A stretch of 64,000 nt of DNA from UBA1756 sp045132235 (GCA_045132235.1 JBGURX010000021.1:13788-77787), one strand, 5' to 3'; numbered from the stretch's first letter, positions 8,562 to 17,564 are shown. Numbers and translations: made by a program. Notes: a model not told the origin generated them from the letters alone.

Positions 8562-10019
8562 ATGAAAATGACAGATTTAGAACCCAAAGCGATTTTTCAT
8601 TATTTCAATGAAATCTGCAAAGTGCCCCGTCCCTCCAAGAAAGAGGAGAAGATGACCGAATGGCTGCTGAAAACCGGCAAGGAGCTTGGCTTGGAAAGCA
8701 AACGCGACAAAGCCGGCAACGTGCTGATTTCCAAACCCGCCACCAAAGGCAAGGAGAATGTCACCCCCGTGATTTTCCAAGCCCACATGGATATGGTTTG
8801 TGAAAAGAACAACGACACGAAATTCGACTTCGAGAAGGATGCCATCCAAGCATACGTGGATGGTGAGTGGCTGAAGGCCAAAGGCACCACCCTCGGTGCC
8901 GACGACGGTATCGGCATCGCCATTGCCCTCGCCTTCCTCGCCGACAAGAAAATCGAACACGGTCCCATTGAATGCCTCTTCACCGTGGACGAAGAGACCG
9001 GCCTCACCGGCGCTTTCGCCCTGAAACCGGGATTCATGACCGGCAAGATTCTCCTCAACCTCGACTCCGAAGACTGGGGTGAGATCTTCATCGGCTGTGC
9101 CGGCGGCAAGGACACGGTGGCCACCTACGAGTGCGAGTATGAAGACCAGATTCCCGAAGATTCTGTTGCCTATAAGGTAATGGTCGGTGGTTTGATGGGC
9201 GGTCACTCCGGTGACGACATCAACAAGAACCGCGGCAACGCCGTGAAGCTGCTCAACCGTATTTTGTGGAACGCCTATCAGGAATACGATGCCCGTATCG
9301 CCGACATCAACGCCGGCAACCTGCGCAACGCCATCGCCCGCGAAGGCTGGGCCATCGTGACGATGCCGAAGGGCAAGGCCGCCGCTTTCCGCAAATATGT
9401 GGCCAAGGTGGATGCCGACTTCAAGAACGAGTTCCACACCAGCGACCCGGGTGTGTTTGCCGAGTGCAAGAAGATGACCAAGCTGCCGGAACACATCCTC
9501 AACGAGATGCTGCAGATCGACGTGATGAACGCCCTATACGCTTGTCCGCACGGCGTGCTGGCCATGTCGCAGGACATCCCCGGCTTCGTGGAGACCTCCA
9601 CGAACCTCGCTTCCGTGAAGCTGATCGACGACAAAATCGTCATCACCACCAGCCAGCGCAGCTCCGTGGAGAGCCGCAAGCAGGATGCCTGCGACCACGT
9701 GTCGTGCGCCTTCTACGCCACTGCCGCCGACGAGGTGACACAGGGCGACGGCTACCCGGGCTGGAATCCCAACCCGAACTCACAGGCCCTCAAGCTGTTG
9801 GTGAAAGCCTACAAGAACATCTTCCACGAAGATCCCGCCGTCAAGGCCATCCATGCCGGCCTCGAGTGCGGACTCTTCTCCGAGAAATATCCTGAACTCG
9901 ACATGGTCTCCTTCGGACCCACCCTCCGCGGTGTTCACTCTCCGGATGAAAAGCTGGAGATTGCCACCGTGCAGAAATGCTGGGACCTCATCCTCGAGTT
10001 CTTCCGCCTTTTGAAATAA
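8562..10019 (+). CDS. pepD: Aminoacyl-histidine dipeptidase (cytosolic, M20 family)
   Basis: 485 residues, the normal length for PepD (carnosinase-type dipeptidase). It hydrolyses Xaa-His and other dipeptides with two zinc ions. Visible metal and catalytic motifs are QAHMDMV, TTLGADDGIG, VDEETGLTGA and the late RGVHSPDEKLEI. The lid domain starts with GGLMGGHSGDDIN. There is no signal peptide, consistent with a cytoplasmic enzyme. Possibly its own transcription unit: a strong hairpin terminator follows 14 nt after the stop. Confidence 0.95.
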   Translation: MKMTDLEPKAIFHYFNEICKVPRPSKKEEKMTEWLLKTGKELGLESKRDKAGNVLISKPATKGKENVTPVIFQAHMDMVCEKNNDTKFDFEKDAIQAYVDGEWLKAKGTTLGADDGIGIAIALAFLADKKIEHGPIECLFTVDEETGLTGAFALKPGFMTGKILLNLDSEDWGEIFIGCAGGKDTVATYECEYEDQIPEDSVAYKVMVGGLMGGHSGDDINKNRGNAVKLLNRILWNAYQEYDARIADINAGNLRNAIAREGWAIVTMPKGKAAAFRKYVAKVDADFKNEFHTSDPGVFAECKKMTKLPEHILNEMLQIDVMNALYACPHGVLAMSQDIPGFVETSTNLASVKLIDDKIVITTSQRSSVESRKQDACDHVSCAFYATAADEVTQGDGYPGWNPNPNSQALKLLVKAYKNIFHEDPAVKAIHAGLECGLFSEKYPELDMVSFGPTLRGVHSPDEKLEIATVQKCWDLILEFFRLLK

Positions 10020-10032
10020 CCGATTTTTCATC

Positions 10033-10068
10033 AGAGGAGGATTTGCCACAGTAAATCCTCCTCTTTTC
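10033..10068 (+). terminator. Rho-independent terminator after pepD
   Basis: AGAGGAGGATTT (10033-10044) pairs perfectly with AAATCCTCCTCT (10053-10064), with an 8-nt loop and a short T-rich tail. Confidence 0.85.
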
Positions 10069-10090
10069 ATTTTTTCACCCTTTATCTTTT

Positions 10091-11239
10091 ATGAAACACC
10101 TTCTCCTCCTCTTTTTTCTCATTCCCTCCCTGCTTTTCGCACAAGTTTATCCCCAACACAAACCTGATAAAAACCTCAGTGAACTGAGTATCAGTGAGTT
10201 GAATAAGCTTTTCGACGAAGCGAACCTCGCCCACAAGACCAAGGCCGTGCAGGCACATGCCGACACGATGTGCAAACGGCTCAACGGCACGCTGCTCATT
10301 GCGCAGAACGATGTGGTGCTGGCCCATAAGGCATCGGGGTACAAAGTGCTGGACAAGAAAGACCAGCCCATTGCCGAGGGCACTTGCTTCGAGTTGGCTT
10401 CCGTATCCAAAGAGTTCACCGCCGCCGCCGTGCTGATGCTGGTGCAGGAGGGGAAAGTCAGTCTCAACGACTACCTCGGAAAGTATTTTCCCAGTTTGCC
10501 CTATTCCGGCATCACAGTGCACAACCTGCTGTGCCACACCTCCGGACTGCCCGAGTACTTCAACTTCAAGGAGTCGTGGTGGCCGCAAGGGCGCCTCACC
10601 AAGAATCAGGATGTGGTGGATGTCCTTGTTAAATACCAGCCCAAAAGGATTTTTGCTCCCGGCACCAGCTACAAATACACCAATACCAACTATGCCCTGC
10701 TGGCTCTGATTGTGGAGCAGGCTTCCGGCAAGAAATTCGAGGACTTTGTCAGGGAGAACATCTTCGAGCCGGCCGGCATGACCTCCTCCTTCTACATCAC
10801 CGAGCGGGCCTCCAAAATTGGATACAGCATTGCCACAGGCCATAAGGCCGATCGTATTCCGCAGGTTATCAAAGGGTTGGATGGAACTTTCGGCGATAAG
10901 GGGATGTACTCTACCATCAATGATTTGTTTGCATGGAAGAAGGCCTATTTCACTAACTATACCATTCTTCCCAAAGAGATAGTGGAGATGGCCACCACCG
11001 CCCAGAACACTCTCAAAGATGGCAAAAAGCCTTCTGAGGATTATGGCTACGGCTGGCATTTGGAGGAGAATCCCTACTATGGGCATATCATCTATCATGG
11101 CGGACTCTGGCACGGCTTTAACCACGTGCTGCTCTATTATCCCGAAAGGGACATTTTCATGGTGTTTCTGAGCAACTACTGCAACCGTGGTCATCGCGGA
11201 CAGACTGCCAACGTGCTCCGTATTCTCTGCGGTGCATAA
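10091..11239 (+). CDS. Secreted serine hydrolase of the beta-lactamase/penicillin-binding fold (class C-like)
   Basis: 382 residues with a signal peptide (MKHLLLLFFLIPSLLFAQ). Active-site motifs of the S12/beta-lactamase superfamily are present: S104-V-S-K107 (SxxK), Y196-T-N198 (YxN) and a late HGGLWHGF (HxG in place of KTG). Proteins with HxG are usually esterases or peptidases of unknown substrate, so a true beta-lactamase is unlikely. Gly- and Tyr-rich segments near the C-terminus complete the fold. A monocistronic unit is likely, between the pepD terminator and the tonB promoter. Confidence 0.87.
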   Translation: MKHLLLLFFLIPSLLFAQVYPQHKPDKNLSELSISELNKLFDEANLAHKTKAVQAHADTMCKRLNGTLLIAQNDVVLAHKASGYKVLDKKDQPIAEGTCFELASVSKEFTAAAVLMLVQEGKVSLNDYLGKYFPSLPYSGITVHNLLCHTSGLPEYFNFKESWWPQGRLTKNQDVVDVLVKYQPKRIFAPGTSYKYTNTNYALLALIVEQASGKKFEDFVRENIFEPAGMTSSFYITERASKIGYSIATGHKADRIPQVIKGLDGTFGDKGMYSTINDLFAWKKAYFTNYTILPKEIVEMATTAQNTLKDGKKPSEDYGYGWHLEENPYYGHIIYHGGLWHGFNHVLLYYPERDIFMVFLSNYCNRGHRGQTANVLRILCGA

Positions 11240-11338
11240 GTCTTTCTTTTTTCTCTGAAAAATCAAGTATTTTATAATCAATTATTTAATAATTGAAAAA
11301 AAATTCATGTAATCTGCTGTGGGTACAGATTTTTTTTC

Positions 11339-11346
11339 TAATTTTG
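11339..11346 (+). promoter_or_regulatory. -7 box (TAATTTTG) for tonB
   Basis: TAnnTTTG match, 35 nt before the start at 11381. Confidence 0.55.
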
Positions 11347-11380
11347 CACACTTAATATTAGAATAAAACCGTTTTCAGAT

Positions 11381-12082
11381 ATGAGCGAGAAAAAATCACC
11401 TAAAGTTGACCTTGAATCCAGGTTAGTCAACTTCTTTCTTTTGGGTTGCGCCATCGGCCTGACCCTCTCTCTGCTGGCGCTTGACATTTGGGCCAATGTG
11501 AAAACTTCCACCGGTGCCTCTATTGCTACCGAGGCAGAACCTGCCGTGGAGGACCTGCAGATGCCGAACACCGATATTGAAACTCCTCCGCCACCAGAAC
11601 CGGAGCAGACTCCTGAACAGGAAGAGGTTGTGGAACAGATCTTGAAAGAGACTCAAGAGGAAGTGGCCACCAACTTCGAGTTCAGTGTGGAAGCCGATGA
11701 TGAACTTGCCATCGAAGGGGATGATGAGGAAATCAGTACAGAAACAGAGGTGATTTTGGTGGATGAACCCATTGTGAAAGTTCCTCAGGTGAGAGCTGAA
11801 TTTCCTGGCGGTATGGCCGAGTTGAGAAAGTACCTCGCAGAGAATTGCCAGTATCCTGAAGCCGCCCGTACAGCTGGATGGCAGGGTGTGGTTCTGCTTG
11901 AGTTTGTGGTTGAAAAAGATGGTAGTATCAAACAGGTCAATGTGTTGAGAAGCGTTTGCCAAGCTCTTGACGAAGAGGCAATCCGTGTGGTGAAGAGCAT
12001 GCCGAAATGGAAAGCCGGTGAGAACAACGGACAGAAGTGCCGTTCCTTCTTCCAGCTGCCGATCACCTTCTCCCTGCAGTAA
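11381..12082 (+). CDS. Energy transducer TonB
   Basis: 233 residues. A short cytoplasmic segment, one transmembrane helix (about residues 18-42, LLGCAIGLTLSLLALDIW), a Pro/Glu-rich periplasmic linker (PPPPEPEQTPEQEE) and a C-terminal TonB domain (about 145-233) with PGGMAELRKYL, YPEAARTAGWQGVVLLEFVV, DEEAIRVVKSMPKW and a final LPITFSLQ. It transmits proton-motive force from ExbBD to outer-membrane receptors; no exbB or exbD is in the window. Bacteroidetes carry several TonB paralogues, so no gene symbol is given. Confidence 0.93.
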   Translation: MSEKKSPKVDLESRLVNFFLLGCAIGLTLSLLALDIWANVKTSTGASIATEAEPAVEDLQMPNTDIETPPPPEPEQTPEQEEVVEQILKETQEEVATNFEFSVEADDELAIEGDDEEISTETEVILVDEPIVKVPQVRAEFPGGMAELRKYLAENCQYPEAARTAGWQGVVLLEFVVEKDGSIKQVNVLRSVCQALDEEAIRVVKSMPKWKAGENNGQKCRSFFQLPITFSLQ

Positions 12083-12098
12083 CCTTTTGCATACAGAT

Positions 12099-12140
12099 AA
12101 AAGAAACAGCCCTGTAACTTGTTACAGGGCTGTTTCTTTT
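12099..12140. terminator. Bidirectional terminator between tonB and the convergent gene
   Basis: A perfect 20-bp stem (AAAAGAAACAGCCCTGTAAC and its complement) separated by TT, with A/T-rich ends on both sides. It can end transcription from tonB and from the minus-strand gene at 12169. Confidence 0.92.
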
Positions 12141-12168
12141 ATGCCATTTTTAAATGAATAATTTCTGA

Positions 12169-12789
12169 TTAAAACCCCCACATGTCAATGGTGGCCATGT
12201 CGTCGCTGTAGAAGTCAAGGATGTCGAAATCCACCTCATCGAGATCGTTCTCATCAAGGTTTTCGGAGATGAACTGCTCGGTAGCGGCATCTGCCACGGG
12301 TTGGGTCTTGGCGGTGGGGCGGGCTTTTGTGGCCGGCTCGGCAGGCGTGTCGGTATAGGCCAGCGCTTTGTCAAGGTCGAGTGTGTTTTGCGGAGTTTGG
12401 GCAGGGGAGGGGGGCGTGTTTTTCACGTGGGCTACCTTGTCGCCTGTCAGTCCCTCCGGATCACGCAGCATATTAAAAACATAGATGCCCGTTCCCATCA
12501 GCAGGCCGGCGCAGGCGGCTACGGAGGCGATGCGGATCAGGCGGCGGCGCAGCACCAACGTGCGGCGGCTGCCTTCGGCGGCCATGCGCGCCGACACCTC
12601 AGCGGGAAGTTTTTCGAAATAACCCTCAGGAACAGCATAACCCTCGTTGTTGCGATGTGCCTCCAGCAGGGCGGACACTTGCGCATCCTCCGCTGCAATG
12701 CGGGCCATCACCTTGTCGGGCAGACTATCGAAATAGCCCTCCGGCGTAGGAGCCTGATGATTCTTGTATTGGTCTAATATCTCTTCCAT
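12169..12789 (-). CDS. Single-pass membrane protein with tandem PEGYF motifs, anti-sigma-like
   Basis: 206 residues. The cytoplasmic N-terminus holds two copies of a short motif, P16-EGYFDSLPDKVMARI and P54-EGYFEKLPAEVSARM, then a basic stretch and one transmembrane helix (about 86-106). A Pro/Thr/Ala-rich linker and a very acidic C-terminus (DENDLDEVDFDILDF) follow. Such proteins in Bacteroidetes often sit after an ECF sigma factor and look like anti-sigma factors, but no sigma gene is adjacent here, so the role is open. Start chosen at the MEEIL methionine, the first in the frame. Confidence 0.7.
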   Translation of the reverse strand: MEEILDQYKNHQAPTPEGYFDSLPDKVMARIAAEDAQVSALLEAHRNNEGYAVPEGYFEKLPAEVSARMAAEGSRRTLVLRRRLIRIASVAACAGLLMGTGIYVFNMLRDPEGLTGDKVAHVKNTPPSPAQTPQNTLDLDKALAYTDTPAEPATKARPTAKTQPVADAATEQFISENLDENDLDEVDFDILDFYSDDMATIDMWGF

Positions 12790-12866
12790 CGGATTTTGGG
12801 AAACGTTCTCTTGACGTGAGAGTTGCGGAAAAGTTTAAACGAATTTGAAAATTTTTCAAAGAAAAA

Positions 12867-14237
12867 TCACTCCAAATCCAAATGTTTGATAGAATCCTTA
12901 TCGACTTTTACCTCGCCCCACACCTTTTTGGTGATTTTGAGGGCTTCGGCGGTAGTAAGTTTGTCAGTCTGTTCGAGGATGCGCTGCACGAAGAAGCACT
13001 GCCGGATGTCGGCCTTATTGTTGACGACAGCCTCGGCGAGGGCCTTGCAGGTCTGGTAGCCGCAGATACGGCAGTCCACCTGGGGCAGGTCGTTGGTGAT
13101 TTCAAACACCTTTTTCATCTTGCGCATGGCGATGGAGATATTGTCATCAAGTTTGTCCATCGAGCGGGGCTGCACTTCGCCCACGGCCATGTTGTCTTTA
13201 AGGTAATCCTTGTAATTGAGGATGTTATTCTCTTGTGGGGTGACAGCTTTGGGGCGTTGCTTGGCGCGTTTTCGTTGCCGTTCGGCGATGAGGAATCGGT
13301 TGCCGGCGCAGAGGATTCCGCCCGCACAGCTTTCGTCGCAGGCACGCAGCTCTAGGAAGTCAATGTGGTCAAGGTCTTCATTTTCGAGCTTGTCGAGGAA
13401 AGCCGACACGTTGTGCACTTCGTCGATGGCGAGGTTGCGGCCCACGGGAATGTCTTTGATCTCGCCGCCGGTGAGCGACCAGAGAATGCTGTTTTTGGAG
13501 AGGGGATGGAAGTCGAACTCATCTTCCCTCAGGGTGTAAACGCCCTGTTTAATGACGCGGAACACCTTGTTGTACAGGTAGTTCATGTTGATTACACCGT
13601 CGATGTTGGATTTTTCCTCTCCGACAGGGCTCTTCACGGCGGCGATTTTGGCGGCGCAGGGAGCCACATAGAAAATGCCGATGTCTTCGGGCGCATTGCC
13701 GCGTTCCACGAGCACTTCGCGGATATAGAGGGCGGTGACATCCAACGGGGGCTTCGTAAGCAGCAGGTTATCTACCAGAGAGGGATATTTCACCTGGATG
13801 AGGCGCACAATGGCAGGGCAGAAGGTGGAGATGATGGGCTTTTCGGCTGAAGTGTCCTTCACCTTTTCATTGATAACCTCCTTTAGTACATCTACGCTCT
13901 TTTCCACCTCATACACATATTTGAAGCCGAGGTGGTAGATGGCGGAGAGGATGGCCCGCTGGCTCACCTTTTCTGGAAACTGCGCGCTGAAGATGGAGGG
14001 CACCAGCAGTACGGGGCATTTGAAGTTGTAGATGGTCTCGAAGTCATCCTGCTCGATATAGATGGCGTTCATGGGGCAGGTCTGGTAGCACATGCCGCAG
14101 TCGATGCACCGGTTGGGATCCAAGATCGGACGTCCGTCTTCCACATGAATGGAGCATGTGGGGCACACGCTGGTGCAGTGCGAGCATCCGATGCACAGGT
14201 CATACTTGAATTTGAGGGCGTGGTGGATGTGTTCCAT
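12867..14237 (-). CDS. [FeFe]-hydrogenase-like iron-sulfur protein, sensory type
   Basis: 456 residues. Two ferredoxin-type 4Fe-4S motifs open the protein (C15xxC18xxC21xxxC25P and C44xxC47xxC50xxxC54P). The hydrogenase H-domain follows: TFC140P (L1), APC194AAK (L2) and ELRAC300DESC304 (L3). The four cysteines that would hold the H-cluster are kept. Residues of the classic proton path are changed: F139 where a Cys is usual, A200 for Glu and R298 for Met. A C-terminal Fe-S domain (C389, C392, C397, C414) resembles RnfB/group C-D sensory hydrogenases. Its neighbours are an HATPase and a DRTGG protein, which points to redox or H2 sensing rather than turnover (inference). Confidence 0.85.
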   Translation of the reverse strand: MEHIHHALKFKYDLCIGCSHCTSVCPTCSIHVEDGRPILDPNRCIDCGMCYQTCPMNAIYIEQDDFETIYNFKCPVLLVPSIFSAQFPEKVSQRAILSAIYHLGFKYVYEVEKSVDVLKEVINEKVKDTSAEKPIISTFCPAIVRLIQVKYPSLVDNLLLTKPPLDVTALYIREVLVERGNAPEDIGIFYVAPCAAKIAAVKSPVGEEKSNIDGVINMNYLYNKVFRVIKQGVYTLREDEFDFHPLSKNSILWSLTGGEIKDIPVGRNLAIDEVHNVSAFLDKLENEDLDHIDFLELRACDESCAGGILCAGNRFLIAERQRKRAKQRPKAVTPQENNILNYKDYLKDNMAVGEVQPRSMDKLDDNISIAMRKMKKVFEITNDLPQVDCRICGYQTCKALAEAVVNNKADIRQCFFVQRILEQTDKLTTAEALKITKKVWGEVKVDKDSIKHLDLE

Positions 14238-14243
14238 AGTGAG

Positions 14244-14654
14244 TTAGAAATAGTTGACAATTTCTACTGTAGTTCCTTTTCCGACGACCGAGTTGACGGT
14301 GAGCTTGTCGGAGTTGCTCTGCATGTTGGGCAGTCCCATACCGGCGCCGAATCCCATCTCGCGCACTTCGGGCGAGGCGGTGGAGTAGCCCTTCTGCATG
14401 GCCTGGTTGATGTCGGGGATGCCGGGGCCTTCGTCTTCGAGACGGATGGAGACACTGGTGTCTTCCAAATCCACATAGATGGTGCCCCGGTAAGCGTGGG
14501 CCACAATGTTGACCTCGGCCTCGTAGAGGGCCACCACGGTACGTTTCACAATCGCCGGGTCCACACCCAGCTGTTTCATCATCTTCTTCACTTTACTGGA
14601 GGTGGTGCCTGCATTGGTGAAATCACCACCTTCCACATTATATTCAAAATGCAT
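14244..14654 (-). CDS. Anti-sigma/HATPase-type ATP-binding protein
   Basis: 136 residues, a single GHKL ATPase domain of the RsbW/SpoIIAB kind. N box: LYEAEVNIVAHAY. G1 box: DEGPGIPD. G2 box: GFGAGMGLPNM. There is no sensor or dimerisation domain. It may be a small kinase or anti-sigma/antagonist partner for the hydrogenase-like protein encoded 6 nt downstream. The DRTGG gene ends 12 nt upstream, so all three are likely one transcript. Confidence 0.87.
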   Translation of the reverse strand: MHFEYNVEGGDFTNAGTTSSKVKKMMKQLGVDPAIVKRTVVALYEAEVNIVAHAYRGTIYVDLEDTSVSIRLEDEGPGIPDINQAMQKGYSTASPEVREMGFGAGMGLPNMQSNSDKLTVNSVVGKGTTVEIVNYF

Positions 14655-14666
14655 AATCTCTGATTT

Positions 14667-15014
14667 TTAATAAACCCCCGAAAGCCCTGCATTGAAAAGG
14701 GTTCCCGAAGTGCGGTACAAGGAAAGGTTTGTGGTGATGAGCAGCATGTCGTTGTCCTCGGCCAGCTCTTTCATCTCTTCAGTGACTTTTTTGCCACGGA
14801 CAAACAACACCACTTTGATGTCAGACATTTCACACGTTCTGATGGTCTGCGTATTACAAAGTCCTGTGATGAGCATCACCGACTTGTCGGTGCGCAGTGT
14901 CAGCACGTCGCTCATCAGGTCCGAGGCGAAGGCGCAGTCGATGTCTCTGTCGCAGAACGCCTCGCCCTCCACGACAGTGCCTGAAATTAAGGATGTAATT
15001 TCTTGGATTTTCAT
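14667..15014 (-). CDS. DRTGG-domain protein
   Basis: 115 residues when started at the methionine of MKIQEITSLISGT (15014). A longer in-frame start at 15059 adds 15 residues unlike the family and overlaps the -7 box, so it is rejected. The domain resembles the DRTGG module found between CBS and PTA domains, a small ligand-binding fold. Proteins of this type are common beside [FeFe]-hydrogenase genes in anaerobes. It is the first gene of the three-gene set. Confidence 0.78.
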   Translation of the reverse strand: MKIQEITSLISGTVVEGEAFCDRDIDCAFASDLMSDVLTLRTDKSVMLITGLCNTQTIRTCEMSDIKVVLFVRGKKVTEEMKELAEDNDMLLITTNLSLYRTSGTLFNAGLSGVY

Positions 15015-15045
15015 TGTAATAATAAAATTGTCATAAAATCGGGTG

Positions 15046-15053
15046 CAAAGATA
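15046..15053 (-). promoter_or_regulatory. -7 box (TATCTTTG on minus strand) for the DRTGG operon
   Basis: Reads CAAAGATA on the plus strand, about 32 nt upstream of the chosen start at 15014; it also supports that start. Confidence 0.6.
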
Positions 15054-15104
15054 CGACAATTTGTTGAATGATGGGGTGAAAAATGAAGAGATGCCCGTGT
15101 CTTT

Positions 15105-16346
15105 TCAGCGGCTCAGGTAGAACAGGGTGTTGTCGCGCTGCGGGATGACGCTCTCGCGCATCAGTCGCAGAATCTGCTCCTCGCCGACGGCCTGGTATTT
15201 CTGCAGGTCGTTTTCAAAGTCTTCAGCTTTGCTGATGGACTCTTCCACCGCGAGGATGGAGGTGCGCCCGTCGAGTTTGATTTCGTTGCTGAGCAGTGCT
15301 GACTCGTTTTTGTTTTTTACCTTTTGAAGATTATGCGAGAAATGAGGACCGAACTGCAGGTCATTGTACAGAAACTGCTCAAGCTGGGCGTTGGCTTCGT
15401 GGATGTCCACGCCGTCGGCGGGGCGCGCCACCAAGGCGAGGATGCCGGGGCCTGCCGTGCCGGTGACAGTCACGGAGATGTCGGTGAAGAGCTGCCGCTT
15501 GGCGATGAACTCGCGGTAAAGGCACGACGACTTGGAGTTGCCGAGCAGGTCGGAGAGCAGGTCGAAGGCGCAGAAGTCGGGATGCAGGCGGTGGGGCATC
15601 TTCCAACCTTTGAGGAGCATGGGATACGGCACGTTGCGGGTGACCGTCTTCACACGGCCTGCCCGCTGCTGCGGCTCGCGGAGGTACTCGTGCGGCACGG
15701 GGTCTCCTGACGGGATATCGCCGAACCATTTCTCCACCATCGGCACCACCTCCTCAAAGCGCACCGGGCCGCCCACCACCAGCACCGCGTTGTTGGGTGT
15801 GTAGTAGCGGCGGTAGAAGTCGCGCACAATGTCCATGGTAACCGATTCAATATGAGATATTTTCTTCCCGATGGGCATCCATTTATAAGGATATTTCCTA
15901 TAGACAAAATCGTTGAAAAGTCCCCACAGGTCGCCGAAGGGACGGTTGAGCGACACCTCCTTGAACTCTTCAATCACCACGTGCTTCTGTGTGTCGAGGC
16001 CTACGGGGTCGAAGGCCAGCTCCATCATGCGGTCGGCCTCCAACCAGAGGGCTGTTTCAAGGTTGTCGGCGGGCAGAATCACATAGTACTGGGTATGGTC
16101 CTGCGAGGTATAGGCGTTGTTGATGCCGCCCACCCGCTGCAGCGGCGCATCGTAGTTGGGAATGTTTTTCGAGCCGCAGAACATGAAGTGCTCCATCAGG
16201 TGCGCGAGGCCGGTCTGGTGCGGATCCTCATCGCGCGAGCCTACACAATATATTATATTACACGCCACCAGCTGTGTGGTGAAATCTTCGTGCACAAGAA
16301 GTCTCAGTCCGTTGGAAAGCGTATGTCTGCGGAAAGGGATAGGCAT
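15105..16346 (-). CDS. M16-family zinc metallopeptidase
   Basis: 413 residues, the size of one-unit M16 peptidases (processing-peptidase/PqqL type). The inverted zinc motif HxxEH is H49-L-M-E52-H53, followed by VVIEEFKE, which supplies the third ligand and a nearby acidic residue. Later segments GNSKSSCLYREF and QKYQAVGEEQILR fit the second half of the fold. There is no signal peptide, so it is predicted cytosolic. Last gene of a minus-strand operon with the RseC-like gene (4-nt gap) and the bifunctional nuclease gene. Confidence 0.9.
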   Translation of the reverse strand: MPIPFRRHTLSNGLRLLVHEDFTTQLVACNIIYCVGSRDEDPHQTGLAHLMEHFMFCGSKNIPNYDAPLQRVGGINNAYTSQDHTQYYVILPADNLETALWLEADRMMELAFDPVGLDTQKHVVIEEFKEVSLNRPFGDLWGLFNDFVYRKYPYKWMPIGKKISHIESVTMDIVRDFYRRYYTPNNAVLVVGGPVRFEEVVPMVEKWFGDIPSGDPVPHEYLREPQQRAGRVKTVTRNVPYPMLLKGWKMPHRLHPDFCAFDLLSDLLGNSKSSCLYREFIAKRQLFTDISVTVTGTAGPGILALVARPADGVDIHEANAQLEQFLYNDLQFGPHFSHNLQKVKNKNESALLSNEIKLDGRTSILAVEESISKAEDFENDLQKYQAVGEEQILRLMRESVIPQRDNTLFYLSR

Positions 16347-16350
16347 AGAG

Positions 16351-16776
16351 CTAGTTTTGGAAGGGTTTTGTCACCACGAAGGTGACGTTCTTTTCGATGC
16401 GTTGGCGGAAAACCCACAGCAGGACGAAGTACAAGGCAGTGAGACCGAGCGACACGGCCACGTTGACCCACTCGACCGAGCAGACGAGGTACATGAGGCA
16501 GAAGGAGGCGAACAGCACGATGAACGGCACCAAGTAGCAGATCAGCACTGCTTTCATGGCGAGCGTCTGCCGCATCTCCACGGCCACGGTGTCGCCCACG
16601 GAGAGAGCGAGGTGGTTGACATTGACGGCCGTCACCACCTTGTCGCGGCTGTCGGCGGCGCCACAGATGCCTTTTGCATGGCAGCCGGAACAAGCCGACC
16701 CTACCGTCATCTTTACCGTAACCTTCAATCCATCAACAGATTGAACAACTCCTTCGTGTTTGATATTATGCTCCAT
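16351..16776 (-). CDS. SoxR-reducing system protein RseC family
   Basis: 141 residues from the methionine of MEHNIKHEG. The upstream in-frame methionine at 16809 lies deeper in the preceding gene, whereas the ATG at 16776 has a GGAAG-type ribosome site. Cysteines C29, C32 and C38 (SACSGCHAKGIC) and two transmembrane helices (about 73-115) are the RseC/RsxC-associated layout. In other bacteria the family works with the Rnf complex in redox homeostasis; no rnf genes are in the window. It overlaps the nuclease gene by 11 nt. Confidence 0.87.
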   Translation of the reverse strand: MEHNIKHEGVVQSVDGLKVTVKMTVGSACSGCHAKGICGAADSRDKVVTAVNVNHLALSVGDTVAVEMRQTLAMKAVLICYLVPFIVLFASFCLMYLVCSVEWVNVAVSLGLTALYFVLLWVFRQRIEKNVTFVVTKPFQN

Positions 16777-17401
16777 CTTCCTCTTTTCTCCGTTTAAGTT
16801 CGTCATCAATTTCCGCGGCCAGTTCGAAATTCTCCGTCTCCTCTGCCGTTTTCAGCAGTTGCCGCAGCTGCCGTTCGGAGGCCATGGTAAGGTCGAGCGG
16901 GATGGATTCACCGTTGCCCAATTCGAAATGGTCGGGTTCGCCGTCTTCAGTCAGCCTGTCCGGCTGGGCGGCCTCCTGCGATTGCAGAAACTTATCCTTC
17001 TGGCTGTAGGAGGTGGCGTTGAACACCGACTCTTCGAAACAGATGGGGGCATTGGCCTTGAGGGCCAGCACCACCGCATCCGACAGCCGCGCATCAATTT
17101 GAAAATCCCCTTGCGGCCCTTGCAGTTCGAGATGGGCGAGGTAGATGCCCTCGCGGAAGCCGTCCACCAGCAACTTCACCACTTTTGAGTCAGCGTGTTG
17201 GAGCAGAGTCATGAAGAGGTCGTACGACATCGGGCGGGGAAGCTGGATGTGGTTCAGCTCCAGCACCACACTTCGGGCTTCGTTGAGACCGATGAGCACC
17301 GGCACAAAGCGGTCGCCGCCCTTCTCGTGCAGCACCAAGGTGAAGGCATCGCCGGAGACAGGCATTCGCTGAGGGTAAACCACTTCGACTTCAATTTCCA
17401 T
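16766..17401 (-). CDS. Bifunctional nuclease-domain protein (DUF151) with C-terminal UVR motif
   Basis: 211 residues. Residues 1-135 match the BFN/DUF151 domain (PVLIGLNEARSVVLELN, RPMSYDLFMTLL, DARLSDAVVLALK). The C-terminal part (about 175-205) reads RQLRQLLKTAEETENFELAAEID, the UvrB/UvrC interaction motif. This combination is usual in Bacteroidetes. The family has reported DNase/RNase activity, but the role here is not known. First gene of the operon with RseC and the M16 peptidase. Confidence 0.9.
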   Translation of the reverse strand: MEIEVEVVYPQRMPVSGDAFTLVLHEKGGDRFVPVLIGLNEARSVVLELNHIQLPRPMSYDLFMTLLQHADSKVVKLLVDGFREGIYLAHLELQGPQGDFQIDARLSDAVVLALKANAPICFEESVFNATSYSQKDKFLQSQEAAQPDRLTEDGEPDHFELGNGESIPLDLTMASERQLRQLLKTAEETENFELAAEIDDELKRRKEEDGA

Positions 17402-17421
17402 TTTTGCGGATTTTGTGGGTG

Positions 17422-17429
17422 CAAAAGTA
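17422..17429 (-). promoter_or_regulatory. -7 box (TACTTTTG on minus strand) for the BFN-rseC-M16 operon
   Basis: Reads CAAAAGTA on the plus strand, 21 nt upstream of the start at 17401. Confidence 0.6.
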
Positions 17430-17564
17430 CGATTTTTAATTCTAATTTGAAAAACATTCTTTCATCAACCCGCTGTTATACGGCACTATTTTACACTTAA
17501 ATTATTGATTAATAATTAATTAAAATAATTTTTCAAAAATAATGGATAACATTTAAAAAAAATG

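Noticed and set aside
10082..11281. 399-residue minus-strand frame
   Set aside because: Antisense of the beta-lactamase-fold gene, which has a signal peptide and all active-site motifs.
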